Shown here one piece after another: positions 7,792 through 14,613 of a DNA stretch of 19,749 nucleotides. The stretch comes from CAIYRG01 sp964494505. Lineage in GTDB: Bacteria > Pseudomonadota > Alphaproteobacteria > Micropepsales > Micropepsaceae. Under the pieces are notes generated by a model. The model saw only the letters and a list, made by a program, of their open reading frames with translations, was not told where the DNA came from and did not search any database. The stretch spans positions 1 through 19,749 of the forward strand of contig CAZBRO010000048.1 in the NCBI GenBank assembly GCA_964494505.1, in the 5' to 3' direction. The position numbers were made by a program, and so were the translations under genes. How positions within the stretch are numbered: position 1 is the first letter of the stretch; each line of letters starts with the position of its first letter.

Positions 7792-8643
7792 ATGCGGAAA
7801 TTCCTGCGCGGGAAGCGAGTCTGGATCGGTGCGCTTCTATTTCTTGTGTTCTGCTTTTGGGCTGTCGACAGCTCGGAATCGTTTCAATCCTGCCTCGCAG
7901 GCGAGAGCCCCGATCTTCAGAACGCCGGCTACAGTCACGCGGCCTTCGTCTGGACCGCAGAAGAATCCCCCGATGTCAGCATCCGGACCTGCCTCGGCGA
8001 ATTCCTTGACGAAAACGGCGAGGCGATAGCGGCCTTCTTCACCGCCGTCCTCGCGCTCTCGACCATTTTGCTGTGGCGGCAAACCAGGCGCCTTGCGGAG
8101 TTAGCCGGCACGCAAGCCCAGGACATGAAGGCGGCCATCGCTGCCGTCCAAGCCTCCGCCGAGGCCACCGCAAAAAGCGTCAAAATCGCTCAAGTTCAAT
8201 TGCGTGCCCAGGTGATGATCGCAGCCCCTCAGATCGACCAACCGCAGGATGGGCAGCCGGTGACCGTGCACTTCGAGGTGATGAATTCCGGCCCGACGCC
8301 GGCGCGGAATATCGCCGTGTTCGGATTGGTGGAGATGAGAGCGTTGTCGAGCCCCGATCCGTTTCAGCCTCTCCAAGAAATCATGCCGGGATTTCGCTGC
8401 ACGCTCATGCGCGATGCCCGGTTTCCCATCGTTGCGCGCACGGCCGCAACCAACTTCACGGCGGAATTTGCCTCCAGCATCGCGGCGAAGGCGGCCGGCA
8501 TCTTCGTGATCGCGGAGATCCGATATACCGATGAGTTCAACGAGCCGAGAATGAGCCGGTGCAAGTACGTGTATGATTGGCGAAACCTGCGGGACAATTC
8601 GCGGTCGTTGTATTCCTGCCCCGACGGCAACGACGCCACGTAG
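7792..8643 (+). CDS. two-helix membrane protein with coiled coil, unknown function
   Basis: The 283-residue product starts at ATG 7792 with GAGGG six bases upstream. A first transmembrane helix (about 10-25, VWIGALLFLVFCFWAV) is followed by a loop of roughly 50 residues that contains two cysteines (34, 67). A second helix follows (about 78-95, IAAFFTAVLALSTILLW), then RQTRRLAEL and an alanine-rich heptad-like stretch (about 98-135) likely to form a coiled coil. The remaining 145 residues look like a beta-rich soluble domain (VTVHFEVMNSGPTPARNIAV, then IFVIAEIRYTDEF and CKYVYDWRN). This layout is common among uncharacterised proteobacterial proteins; I assign no function. Isolated between non-conserved neighbours, it may be accessory. 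Confidence 0.72.
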   Translation: MRKFLRGKRVWIGALLFLVFCFWAVDSSESFQSCLAGESPDLQNAGYSHAAFVWTAEESPDVSIRTCLGEFLDENGEAIAAFFTAVLALSTILLWRQTRRLAELAGTQAQDMKAAIAAVQASAEATAKSVKIAQVQLRAQVMIAAPQIDQPQDGQPVTVHFEVMNSGPTPARNIAVFGLVEMRALSSPDPFQPLQEIMPGFRCTLMRDARFPIVARTAATNFTAEFASSIAAKAAGIFVIAEIRYTDEFNEPRMSRCKYVYDWRNLRDNSRSLYSCPDGNDAT

Positions 8644-8680
8644 AGCGGATTGGAATCGGACGAGGCATGTGGGTAGGAGG

Positions 8681-8992
8681 TCAGTTTGAATTTTGGGGAA
8701 GCCCGCAATTCAAACAAGCCGTCGGGACTTTTGACATAGCCAGAGAGCGCCAGGACTTCCACAGAAACACTTTGTGGCATCTTGGGCATCGAAAGAAATA
8801 GTACCAGGCGGCCAATCCCCATAGTAGGGCAACATAAGCCCATACTATTTCAGGCCCGTATTTGGCTTCAACACCAGGGAATGCCCATGAGGTAACTGCC
8901 AAGAACGGCACTAGGAGAACTATTGCGGCTAGGAAAGCCGCCGCCCGCATCCGACGGTCTCGCCAAGCCGCTGTATAGTGTTGTTCGCTCAC
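8681..8992 (-). CDS. small membrane protein with C-terminal zinc ribbon
   Basis: The 103-residue product has two predicted transmembrane helices (about 16-37, MRAAAFLAAIVLLVPFLAV, and 49-67, IVWAYVALLWGLAAWYYF). A four-cysteine zinc-ribbon pattern follows: Cys69/Cys72 in FRCPRCHK and Cys93/Cys96 in TACLNCGLP. Paired CxxC knuckles of this spacing usually bind one zinc atom. The start is GTG at 8992; an ATG at codon 15 just before the first helix is an alternative, and neither has a strong ribosome-binding site. The overlapping reading frame on the same strand (8364-8843) has no recognisable features and is rejected. Function is unknown. It converges on the membrane protein at 7792 with 37 bases between the stops. 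Confidence 0.7.
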   Translation of the reverse strand: MSEQHYTAAWRDRRMRAAAFLAAIVLLVPFLAVTSWAFPGVEAKYGPEIVWAYVALLWGLAAWYYFFRCPRCHKVFLWKSWRSLAMSKVPTACLNCGLPQNSN

Positions 8993-9056
8993 GCCGCCCG
9001 CTTTGGCCGTTCAGCTTCCCAGGCCTCAATCACGGCCACGATACCCAAAGGCGGCT

Positions 9057-9101
9057 ATCAGCGCACGCCTCATGGCCGGAGTCATGCGGTGCGCCGCTGA
9101 T
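9057..9101. repeat. imperfect inverted repeat
   Basis: ATCAGCGCACGCCTCATG (9057-9074) is matched imperfectly by the reverse complement of 9082-9101, which reads ATCAGCGGCGCACCGCATGA. The outer ATCAGC/GCTGAT and the CATG/CATG ends pair. It could form a hairpin or be a degenerate dispersed repeat. Confidence 0.45.
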
Positions 9102-9160
9102 CTTCACAAGATTATGGTACATCGTATTGAGGGCGAAAGCGTAAACGTGGTTCTCATGTG

Positions 9161-9316
9161 TCGTCCTTCGACAAGCTCGGGACGACGACGCTTAGCAAGC
9201 GGATTCTCGCTCAAATCCTCACCCTGAGCTTGTGAAAGGGTGAGGGCGAGCGATTTCGTCTGAAAGCAAACTGCTGTATGGGCGATGGACGGCTCTCCCC
9301 CGCATCGAGTGCGGGG
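9161..9316. repeat. cluster of three dispersed-type palindromes
   Basis: Three hairpins occur in tandem: TCGTCC/GGACGA around TTCGACAAGCTCG (9161-9185), CCTCACCCT/AGGGTGAGG around GAGCTTGTGAA (9217-9245), and CCCCGCA/TGCGGGG around TCGAG (9298-9316). The first two contain the CTTCGACAAGCTC-type core and the third is followed by CCGGGATGAC. These are cores I associate with abundant intergenic palindromes of alphaproteobacteria. Copy number in this genome cannot be judged from one window. Confidence 0.6.
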
Positions 9317-9340
9317 TCGGCCGGGATGACGGGCGTACAC

Positions 9341-9374
9341 AAACAAAAGGGCCGGGGCATTGCGGCCCCGGCCC
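9341..9374 (-). terminator. Rho-independent terminator of the cytochrome/propeller gene
   Basis: On the minus strand, GGGCCGGGGC pairs with GCCCCGGCCC (9365-9374 with 9349-9358, 6-base loop) and is followed by TTTTGTTTGT. It lies 26 bases after the stop codon of the gene ending at 9400. Confidence 0.93.
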
Positions 9375-9399
9375 TCGTTCACATAACGCGTCTCAAAGC

Positions 9400-11073
9400 T
9401 TACGGAAGCAGCTCAACGAAGCCGATCCGGTCCGCCGTGTTGCCGCTGAAGAAGATGCGGTTCGTGTTGGTCGGATCGATGTCGATACGGCGCGCGTCCT
9501 GCTGCGAATAGCTGAACGGGAATTCCGCGAACTCGTTCTTCGCCGGATCGAAGCGGAACAGCTTGTCCACCTGCTGGGCGCTGACCCAGATCAGATGGTT
9601 CTTCTTGTCCGCCACCACCGAATACATGCCGAGGCTCGGGGTCTTGGGCGTGTAGAGGGTCATCTGCTTGGTCTTATAATCGATCTTCATCAGCTTGCCG
9701 GCTTCCCAGACGCCGACCCAGAGATTGCCGTCCCAGTCGCTGTTCATGCGGCGCGGAAGGGCATGGCCGCCCGTCGGCGGAAGCTTGAACTCTTCGACCT
9801 TGCCGGTCTTGGGATCGACGCGGGCCATCATGTCGGCCTCGTCTTCCGCCCACCACACGGAGCCGTCGCCGGCGACCGCGAGGCCATAAGCGCCCGGGGC
9901 TTCCTTGGTCTGCTTGAAGCTGGGCGCCTCATAGAAGTTGAATTCCGCGGTCTGCGGATTCAGCATGCGGACTTCCCGGCCCTGGCCCGTGCCCCAGATG
10001 GTGCCGTCCGGCGCCAGCGCAAAGGAGTTGCCGCCCGCGCCGCCATGACCCTTGGCCGTCCACGGATAGATGTGGAAGGCCACGCCCGGGTTCTGCTTGT
10101 TGAAGGCATTGGTGTCGTAGCTGAGCCAGCGATTGTTGGGACCATCGGCCGTCCACAGGATGCCCTGGGCATTGATCTGCGGATTGCCGAGGCGCTGCTT
10201 GTCGGCCGGAGCGGGCCCCGGCGGCACATGCACTTCGGTGAAATCGTAGCTCTTGGGATCGAACCGGATAAGCGAACCGGCGCGCTCGGCCGCCCAGGCC
10301 ACACCCTTCGGGTCCGAGGCGATGTCATGGGGCTCGGAGAAGCGCTTGGGGAGGTCCAGCGTGACGACGCGATACTTCATGCTTTCGCCGCTCATCGCAT
10401 AATTCGGCAAACGGCTGTTCGGATCGACGCCGCCCGGAGAGGGGAATGCTGCGGTGACGTATTTGGTGATCTGCGCCACGTCGGCGTCAGTGATCGCACC
10501 GGCGGCCATGCCCTGCATGCGCTTGATCGTGAAGGACCAGTCGTCGGCGGGCGAGCGCTTGCCCATGATGCGCTGCACGTCATGGCAAACCGTGCACTTC
10601 TCGGAGACCAGCGCCTTGGCGTCGCCGGCCGGCAGAGCGGATGCATCCTTCGGGAGGTTCGCAAACTGCGCTTCCGGCACGCGGCCGGGCCATGCGGGGG
10701 CCAGCATGGTGCCGCGCGGATTGGCGAGCGCCACGTCGAACTTGGCGGCCTTGTTGGCTTCAACCGTTACCGGTGCCGACACTGCGCTTTGGTTCGCCGC
10801 GCTGATCCCTTGCACGGTGTAGTTGCCCGGCGGCAGGTCCTTGGCCGAGAACGAGCCATTGTTCTGGCTGACCACCATGAAGGTGAGGGCCGGCCGTGCA
10901 TTGTTGTTCTTCAGACGGACAAAGGCGCCCGGAACCGGCTGTCCGGCGGCGTTCTTCACGACGCCTTCGAGCGAACCGGCATTGTCATAGGCAAGAACCG
11001 GCTGGGCTGCGACCATGACCGCGCCCGCTGCGATCCCCATGGCGAGGTAACGACTGATGTCTCGTAATAGCAT
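9400..11073 (-). CDS. secreted fusion: carboxypeptidase-regulatory-like domain, cytochrome c site, Vgb-like beta-propeller
   Basis: The 557-residue product starts at ATG 11073, preceded by AGGAG six bases upstream; an in-frame ATG at 11094 would place that Shine-Dalgarno inside the gene. A signal peptide covers residues 1-28 (cleavage after QPVLA). Residues 33-117 form a carboxypeptidase-regulatory-like (transthyretin-type) beta domain, with GSLEGVVKNAAGQPVPGAFV and DLPPGNYTVQG. A covalent heme site, CTVCH at 160-164, sits in a small helical domain (about 150-212). Residues 230-557 contain repeated blades such as EPHDIASDPKGVAWAAE, LWTADGPNNRWLSY and GNLWVGVWEAGKLMKIDY, matching the virginiamycin B lyase/SMP-30-type propeller. 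Vgb-like propellers alone are often called lyases, but the attached heme suggests a periplasmic redox or sensing role. Substrate unknown. Monocistronic with its own terminator. Confidence 0.87.
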   Translation of the reverse strand: MLLRDISRYLAMGIAAGAVMVAAQPVLAYDNAGSLEGVVKNAAGQPVPGAFVRLKNNNARPALTFMVVSQNNGSFSAKDLPPGNYTVQGISAANQSAVSAPVTVEANKAAKFDVALANPRGTMLAPAWPGRVPEAQFANLPKDASALPAGDAKALVSEKCTVCHDVQRIMGKRSPADDWSFTIKRMQGMAAGAITDADVAQITKYVTAAFPSPGGVDPNSRLPNYAMSGESMKYRVVTLDLPKRFSEPHDIASDPKGVAWAAERAGSLIRFDPKSYDFTEVHVPPGPAPADKQRLGNPQINAQGILWTADGPNNRWLSYDTNAFNKQNPGVAFHIYPWTAKGHGGAGGNSFALAPDGTIWGTGQGREVRMLNPQTAEFNFYEAPSFKQTKEAPGAYGLAVAGDGSVWWAEDEADMMARVDPKTGKVEEFKLPPTGGHALPRRMNSDWDGNLWVGVWEAGKLMKIDYKTKQMTLYTPKTPSLGMYSVVADKKNHLIWVSAQQVDKLFRFDPAKNEFAEFPFSYSQQDARRIDIDPTNTNRIFFSGNTADRIGFVELLP

Positions 11074-11330
11074 TGGCTTTCTCCTCTTGCTCATCCCGCG
11101 GATTTCGCCTGAGGGATGACCCGTTTCCCGAAAACAAACCCGAACGAAACCATGAAAATGAGGAACACTGGCGGCGGACCAGAAGCGCGAGCCTCCATCC
11201 GGAGCGATGACCTGGAGAATACGTAACACATTTCCGTGTGGAGGGGCATCGGGATTCGGCGGAATGCCCTCAAGGAAAGACAGAGCTCTCCGACGGCGGG
11301 GGGTCGAAAAATGCACCGTCCAGGCTTAGA
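11074..11330. promoter_or_regulatory. upstream region of the cytochrome/propeller gene
   Basis: These 257 bases precede the minus-strand start and should carry its promoter. A small dyad ACAC/GTGT lies near 11227-11240. I could not assign -35/-10 elements or an operator. The region ends at the left inverted repeat of the DUF559 unit. Confidence 0.3.
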
Positions 11331-11370
11331 TTCCCCTCCCCCAACGCGGGGAGGGGCCAGGGGTGGGGGG
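11331..11370 (+). repeat. left inverted repeat of the DUF559 unit
   Basis: Reads TTCCCCTCCCCCAACG followed by CGGGGAGGGGCC and AGGGGTGGGGGG. Internally self-complementary (CCCCTCCCC with GGGGAGGGG). It is the reverse complement of 11716-11756 apart from a few differences. Confidence 0.85.
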
Positions 11371-11375
11371 CGGGG

Positions 11376-11729
11376 ATGGCAATCAAACGAGCCCGGTCGC
11401 TGAGGAAGAACTCCACAGAGGCCGAACGCGCGCTATGGCGGTCACTCCGCCAGCTCAAGCGGGTCGGTGTGCATTTCCGGAGGCAGGCGCCCTTCGGTTA
11501 CTACTTTGCGGATTTCGCCTGCCATCGGGCAAAGGTGATCGTGGAATTAGACGGTGGGCAGCACACGAGGGAAGACGTAATTGAATACGATGCTCAACGG
11601 ACCGCGTATTTGGAATCGCGCGGATACTGCGTCCTACGGTTCTGGAACAGCGCCGTTCTGGAGAATCCGGAAAGCGTAGCAGATATCATTCTGGCGGCGG
11701 CGGAGGCGCGTTTGGCCCCCCACCCCTAA
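11376..11729 (+). CDS. DUF559 family protein, predicted PD-(D/E)XK/Vsr-like endonuclease
   Basis: The 117-residue product matches DUF559, a family related to very-short-patch-repair endonucleases. Visible signatures are the N-terminal TEAERALWRSLRQL helix, VHFRRQAPFGYYFADF with Asp46, the catalytic-core strand VIVELDGGQH (Glu58, Asp60, His63), YDAQRTAYLESRGYCVLRFW (Asp72, Arg75, Arg88) and a C-terminal helix. The set of acidic and basic residues expected for a PD-(D/E)XK fold appears intact. The start is ATG 11376, with the G-rich end of the left repeat (GGGGCGGGG) directly upstream; the open frame extends back to 11238 but through repeat sequence. The last codons (APHP, stop) are encoded by the right inverted repeat. 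DNA binding and cleavage are family-based inference; target and role are unknown. Confidence 0.87.
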   Translation: MAIKRARSLRKNSTEAERALWRSLRQLKRVGVHFRRQAPFGYYFADFACHRAKVIVELDGGQHTREDVIEYDAQRTAYLESRGYCVLRFWNSAVLENPESVADIILAAAEARLAPHP

Positions 11730-11756
11730 CCCCTCCCCGCGCGGGGGGGAGGGGAA
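11716..11756 (-). repeat. right inverted repeat of the DUF559 unit
   Basis: Reads CCCCCCACCCCTAA followed by CCCCTCCCCGCG and CGGGGGGGAGGGGAA. It contains the TAA stop of the DUF559 gene (11727-11729) and ends immediately before the ATG of the next gene (11757). Confidence 0.85.
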
Positions 11757-11966
11757 ATGGCGCGAGGTGAGAGAACGGTGCTGAGTGGTGTCCTATTCGG
11801 TTTAGGAGTGACACTCTTGGTGCCACCGTTCATCGGCCTTTATCGGGCTTTGGCCTTTTACACGATAGAATTGCGGCCTTGGTGGATCCCAGAACTGCTA
11901 TTGGGAATGGCAGCTTTAGGTTGCGTAATGATCGTTAGCGGAGTGTGCACACTTCGCCATCGTTGA
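11757..11966 (+). CDS. small two-helix membrane protein, unknown function
   Basis: The 69-residue product begins MARGERTVLSG and has two predicted transmembrane helices, about residues 8-27 (VLSGVLFGLGVTLLVPPFIG) and 43-64 (WIPELLLGMAALGCVMIVSG). They are joined by a short loop with charged and aromatic residues, and the protein ends CTLRHR. Its ATG directly follows the right inverted repeat, whose GGGGAGGGGAA would act as ribosome-binding site. Two explanations fit: the gene was captured or re-started by insertion of the DUF559 unit, or it merely lies next to it. No family recognised. It converges on the FAD monooxygenase gene with 10 bases between the stops. Confidence 0.6.
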   Translation: MARGERTVLSGVLFGLGVTLLVPPFIGLYRALAFYTIELRPWWIPELLLGMAALGCVMIVSGVCTLRHR

Positions 11967-11976
11967 CGCCCTCTTC

Positions 11977-13203
11977 TTACGCCGCTTCGCCTTTGAGGAG
12001 GCGGGGGAGGGTGCCGAGGTCGCCGCCCGCATGGCGCATGAAGAAGCGCCTGAGCGGCGGAATCCGGTCGACCACGCCCAAGCCCAGATCGCGCGCCAGC
12101 TTCAAAGGGGGAAAATCGTTGGTGAACAGACGGTTCATCGAATCGGTCACCACCGCCAGCGTGACACTGTCGAAGCGCCGCCAGCGCTCGTAGCGCGAGA
12201 GCACGCCGAGCCGGCCGTAATCTTGACCCAGGCGCGCGGCATCCAGAACCGTCTCGGCCAAAGCCGCCACGTCCTTGAGACCCAGATTGAGGCCCTGGCC
12301 CGCCAAAGGATGGATGGTGTGTGCGGCGTCGCCCGCGAGCGCAAAGCGCTCCTTCACGTAAGCCCGCGCCAGATACAGCTTCAACGGATAGGACCAGCGC
12401 GGACCCACTGCGCGCACCTCGCCCAGATGATTTCCGAAGCGCTTGATCAGCTCGGCCGTGAACTCGGCTTCGGGCAGGGCCACGATGCGGCGGGCTTCGT
12501 TCGTCTTTTCCGTCCACACCAGCGAAGAGCGGTTGCCGGTCATGGGAAGGATCGCGAACGGTCCGGTCGGAAGGAATTGCTCGTAGGCGACACCGTTATG
12601 CGGGCGCTCGTGGGCGGCAGTCGTCACGATGCCGGTCTGGCCGTAATCCCAGCCGACGACCGCAATGCCCTGGGATTCGCGCAATGGCGAGTCGCGGCCC
12701 TCTGCGGCAATCGCAAGCGGGGCCTCGATGACCGTCCCATCGGAAAGCGTGAGGGCTGCACTTTGGGTTTCGATTGCGAGCGCCGCCGCCGAACGGCCGG
12801 GGAGGAAATGGATTCGGCCTTCGGCTTCGGCGGACGCAAGGAGCGCCTGGCGGATATGGCGGTTTTCGACGATGTGGCCGAGCGGCTCGCCGATCTCGCG
12901 GTGATCGAAATGGAGCGAGAACGGCATCGGCCCTTTCCCCAGCGTGCCTTCGTTCACCAGGATGTCGTCGATGGCTTGCGCGTCTTTTTCCAGCCGCTCC
13001 CATACGCCCAGGACCTTCAGCATACGGACGGATGCGAAGGCGAGCGCGGCCACGCGCCCATCGAAACGGGCGTCCTCCATTTCGGCCCGCGTGAAGGGAT
13101 CGGCAACCGCGACGTCGAGACCGCCTTTCGCGAGCGCGAGCGCAAGCGTCATCCCCACCATGCCGCCGCCGGCGATTGCGACGTCCTTGTGAAGCGTGCT
13201 CAC
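11977..13203 (-). CDS. UbiH/UbiF/COQ6-family FAD-dependent monooxygenase (ubiquinone biosynthesis hydroxylase)
   Basis: The 408-residue product is a class A flavoprotein monooxygenase. The Rossmann motif is AGGGMVG (11-17), the DG motif EGRDSPLRE (168-176), and the FAD-ribityl GD motif GDAAHTIHPLAGQGLNLGLKD (from 291) is the diagnostic form of the UbiH/UbiF/VisC/COQ6 group, which hydroxylates the ring of ubiquinone precursors. Which ring position it acts on cannot be told from sequence by eye. The start is GTG 13203, inside the GTGA shared with the stop of the upstream PepSY gene; upstream frame extension to 13827 is shadow of that gene. Four-base overlap implies translational coupling. Length is typical. 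Confidence 0.9.
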   Translation of the reverse strand: MSTLHKDVAIAGGGMVGMTLALALAKGGLDVAVADPFTRAEMEDARFDGRVAALAFASVRMLKVLGVWERLEKDAQAIDDILVNEGTLGKGPMPFSLHFDHREIGEPLGHIVENRHIRQALLASAEAEGRIHFLPGRSAAALAIETQSAALTLSDGTVIEAPLAIAAEGRDSPLRESQGIAVVGWDYGQTGIVTTAAHERPHNGVAYEQFLPTGPFAILPMTGNRSSLVWTEKTNEARRIVALPEAEFTAELIKRFGNHLGEVRAVGPRWSYPLKLYLARAYVKERFALAGDAAHTIHPLAGQGLNLGLKDVAALAETVLDAARLGQDYGRLGVLSRYERWRRFDSVTLAVVTDSMNRLFTNDFPPLKLARDLGLGVVDRIPPLRRFFMRHAGGDLGTLPRLLKGEAA

Positions 13204-14378
13204 GCGACGGCCCGGCGCGCCACGCGGTTCCGGCGCTTCTTCCACCAGATCGTCAGGCCGGTGACGGCGAGAAACGTGGGCAGCAATCCGGCAAGGAAGA
13301 CGAGGAACGTCCACACCCCTCCCATGCCGACGCTGAAATGGAGCGCATAGAGCGTGTTCAGGGCGCGGTCGGCGGCAGGGTAATAGCGCGGGTCGTCGAT
13401 ATGGACGCTGCGCGAGCCGCGGGGATCGAACGTGACGGTGATCGGCGGGATGGAAGGCGCGAGCCCTTGCGCTTCCATCTGCACCATCAGAAGCCCGTCC
13501 GGCGGTCGGGGAAGCTTCACGCCCACGGGGCGCGCATCGGGGACCGCGATGCGGGCGGCGGCGACCGCTTGGTCGGCGTCCATGGGCCACACGGAAGGGA
13601 AGCCGGGGGGTAAGGGCTTGGCGTCGGGAACCTCGCGCGAGAACGTGGTCTGGGCGATCCCGCTCACCGTCCGCGGAAAAGCGAGATAGATGCCGCTGAT
13701 GCTGAGGATGAGGAAAAGAAACAGGCCCCAGATGCCCGCCGCGTGATGCAGATCGAGGTGCAGGCGCAAGCCGCGGGCGCCGCGCTTGACCAGGAAGGCG
13801 GCAAGCCACCGCCCCTTTCGCGGCCACCAGAGGACGAGGCCCGACAACCCCATCACCGTCATGGCGATGGCCATCCAGCCGACCACCCGCAGTCCGATAT
13901 CCGACTGCAGCATCAGGAACTCATGCATGTCCGTGATGGAGCGCATGATCGGCCCACGCTGGACGATCTCGTCGGAGCCCAAGAGCTTCAGCGACACCGG
14001 ATCGACCAGAACTTCCATGGTGCGGGTGGGGCGGTTGGCGACGATGAACTGGACGGAGGCGGGCCGGCCGGAGGCGGGCGGAAGCTGGATCCAATTGGCC
14101 CTGAAATCGGGCATGGACGCCTGGGCAGCAGCGACCACGCGGGTCAGGGGCTGGCGCTCGCCCGTGCCGGTGGCGGCCGTCCCCTGCAGCCAGAGGATCT
14201 CCCGTTGCGCCAGCAGCGCACTTCCGGACAGGCCGATCAGGACCATGGGGAGGCACAGCACCATGCCGGTCCACAGATGAATGGTCCTCAGCAGCCGCTT
14301 GTAAGAAGCCCAGGAAAGCGCCCCTGCCAGGCCTTTGAACACGGGCGTCGCGGGTGCGGCGGGAAGGGTTTCGCTCAT
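13200..14378 (-). CDS. PepSY-associated transmembrane protein
   Basis: The 392-residue product has the layout of PepSY_TM proteins. A first helix follows LRTIHLWTGMVLCLPMVLIGLSGS (about 33-56), then come a periplasmic PepSY-like domain (about 60-165), helix 2 VVGWMAIAMTVMGLSGLVLWWP, helix 3 after HLDLHHAAGIWGLFLFLILS, a second periplasmic domain and helix 4 TFLVFLAGLLPTFLAVTGLTIWW. Conserved histidines near the membrane (RTIHLWTG, LHHAAGIW, ALHFSVG) are typical and are thought to bind heme or metal in relatives acting as ferric-siderophore reductases. The ATG at 14378 is chosen over a TTG at 14444, though neither has a strong Shine-Dalgarno. No TonB-dependent receptor is adjacent, so an iron role is only family-based. 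It overlaps the monooxygenase start by four bases. Confidence 0.88.
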   Translation of the reverse strand: MSETLPAAPATPVFKGLAGALSWASYKRLLRTIHLWTGMVLCLPMVLIGLSGSALLAQREILWLQGTAATGTGERQPLTRVVAAAQASMPDFRANWIQLPPASGRPASVQFIVANRPTRTMEVLVDPVSLKLLGSDEIVQRGPIMRSITDMHEFLMLQSDIGLRVVGWMAIAMTVMGLSGLVLWWPRKGRWLAAFLVKRGARGLRLHLDLHHAAGIWGLFLFLILSISGIYLAFPRTVSGIAQTTFSREVPDAKPLPPGFPSVWPMDADQAVAAARIAVPDARPVGVKLPRPPDGLLMVQMEAQGLAPSIPPITVTFDPRGSRSVHIDDPRYYPAADRALNTLYALHFSVGMGGVWTFLVFLAGLLPTFLAVTGLTIWWKKRRNRVARRAVA

Positions 14379-14490
14379 CGGCGCGGCTTGCGGGTTGCGC
14401 AGGCAATCTGGGCCATCTTTCGGATGCCCACAAGCGGCCTGCAAAGGCCACGCTGGGCGGCCGCCTAATTCTTATGCAATTTTCGATTTT

Positions 14491-14507
14491 TGCACATAAT
14501 TTGAGCA
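14491..14507 (+). promoter_or_regulatory. NtrC-like binding site
   Basis: TGCACATAATTTGAGCA is 17 bases long, as is the consensus TGCACC-N5-GGTGCA, and matches it at 9 of 12 defined positions including the outer TGCA/GCA arms. It is centred about 119 bases upstream of the predicted sigma54 start, a normal enhancer distance. Confidence 0.5.
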
Positions 14508-14591
14508 ATCATGCTGATGCTTATCAAGGCAGCTTTGTTCCAGACGCCATTCTTCCCAACTGAATCAACCCCTTAAGGTGCAAGGGTAAAC

Positions 14592-14607
14592 CGGCACGCT
14601 TCTTGAT
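14592..14607 (+). promoter_or_regulatory. sigma54-type -24/-12 promoter for glnK-amtB
   Basis: CGGCACGCTTCTTGAT compares with the consensus TGGCACG-N4-TTGCA/T. The GG and the TTG are correctly spaced; the first T and the C of the -12 GC are changed (C and A), so it is imperfect. Position upstream of a PII gene supports it. Confidence 0.55.
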
Positions 14608-14613
14608 AACGCC

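Larger units (their letters stand above)
8993..9399. other. 407-base intergenic region rich in palindromes
   Basis: No gene is supported here. The region holds an imperfect inverted repeat (9057-9101), a cluster of three short palindromes (9161-9316) and the terminator of the following minus-strand gene (9341-9374). Small reading frames crossing it have no start signals or protein-like composition. Confidence 0.5.
11331..11756 (+). mobile_element. candidate minimal mobile unit: DUF559 gene between 40-bp inverted repeats
   Basis: The left end (11331-11370) and right end (11716-11756) are inverted copies of one another, differing at about four positions over 40-41 bases. Each end is itself a hairpin made of CCCCTCCCC and GGGGAGGGG arms, continuing into AGGGGTGGGGGG. 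The 345 bases between them are almost entirely the DUF559 gene. The gene's stop codon lies inside the right repeat, and the G-rich left repeat provides the bases just before the start. I saw no obvious target-site duplication. Mobility is an inference from this architecture. Confidence 0.55.

Noticed and set aside
9595..11067. 490-codon plus-strand frame opposite the cytochrome/propeller gene
   Set aside because: Shadow of a gene with signal peptide, CxxCH, propeller repeats and terminator on the other strand. The antisense product has no recognisable features.
12031..13350. 439-codon plus-strand frame opposite the FAD monooxygenase
   Set aside because: Shadow; the minus strand encodes a complete UbiH/COQ6-type protein with all FAD motifs.
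13204..13827. N-terminal extension of the monooxygenase frame
   Set aside because: The extension overlaps the PepSY gene in another frame and is Arg/Pro-rich without structure. The GTG at 13203 places the Rossmann motif at the usual distance from the start.
14475..14494. Fur/Mur-type iron or manganese box upstream of the PepSY gene
   Set aside because: The TGCAA...TTGCA arms are suggestive, but the spacing (20 bases in all) does not fit the 15-19 base boxes known to me, so it is recorded only as a dyad.
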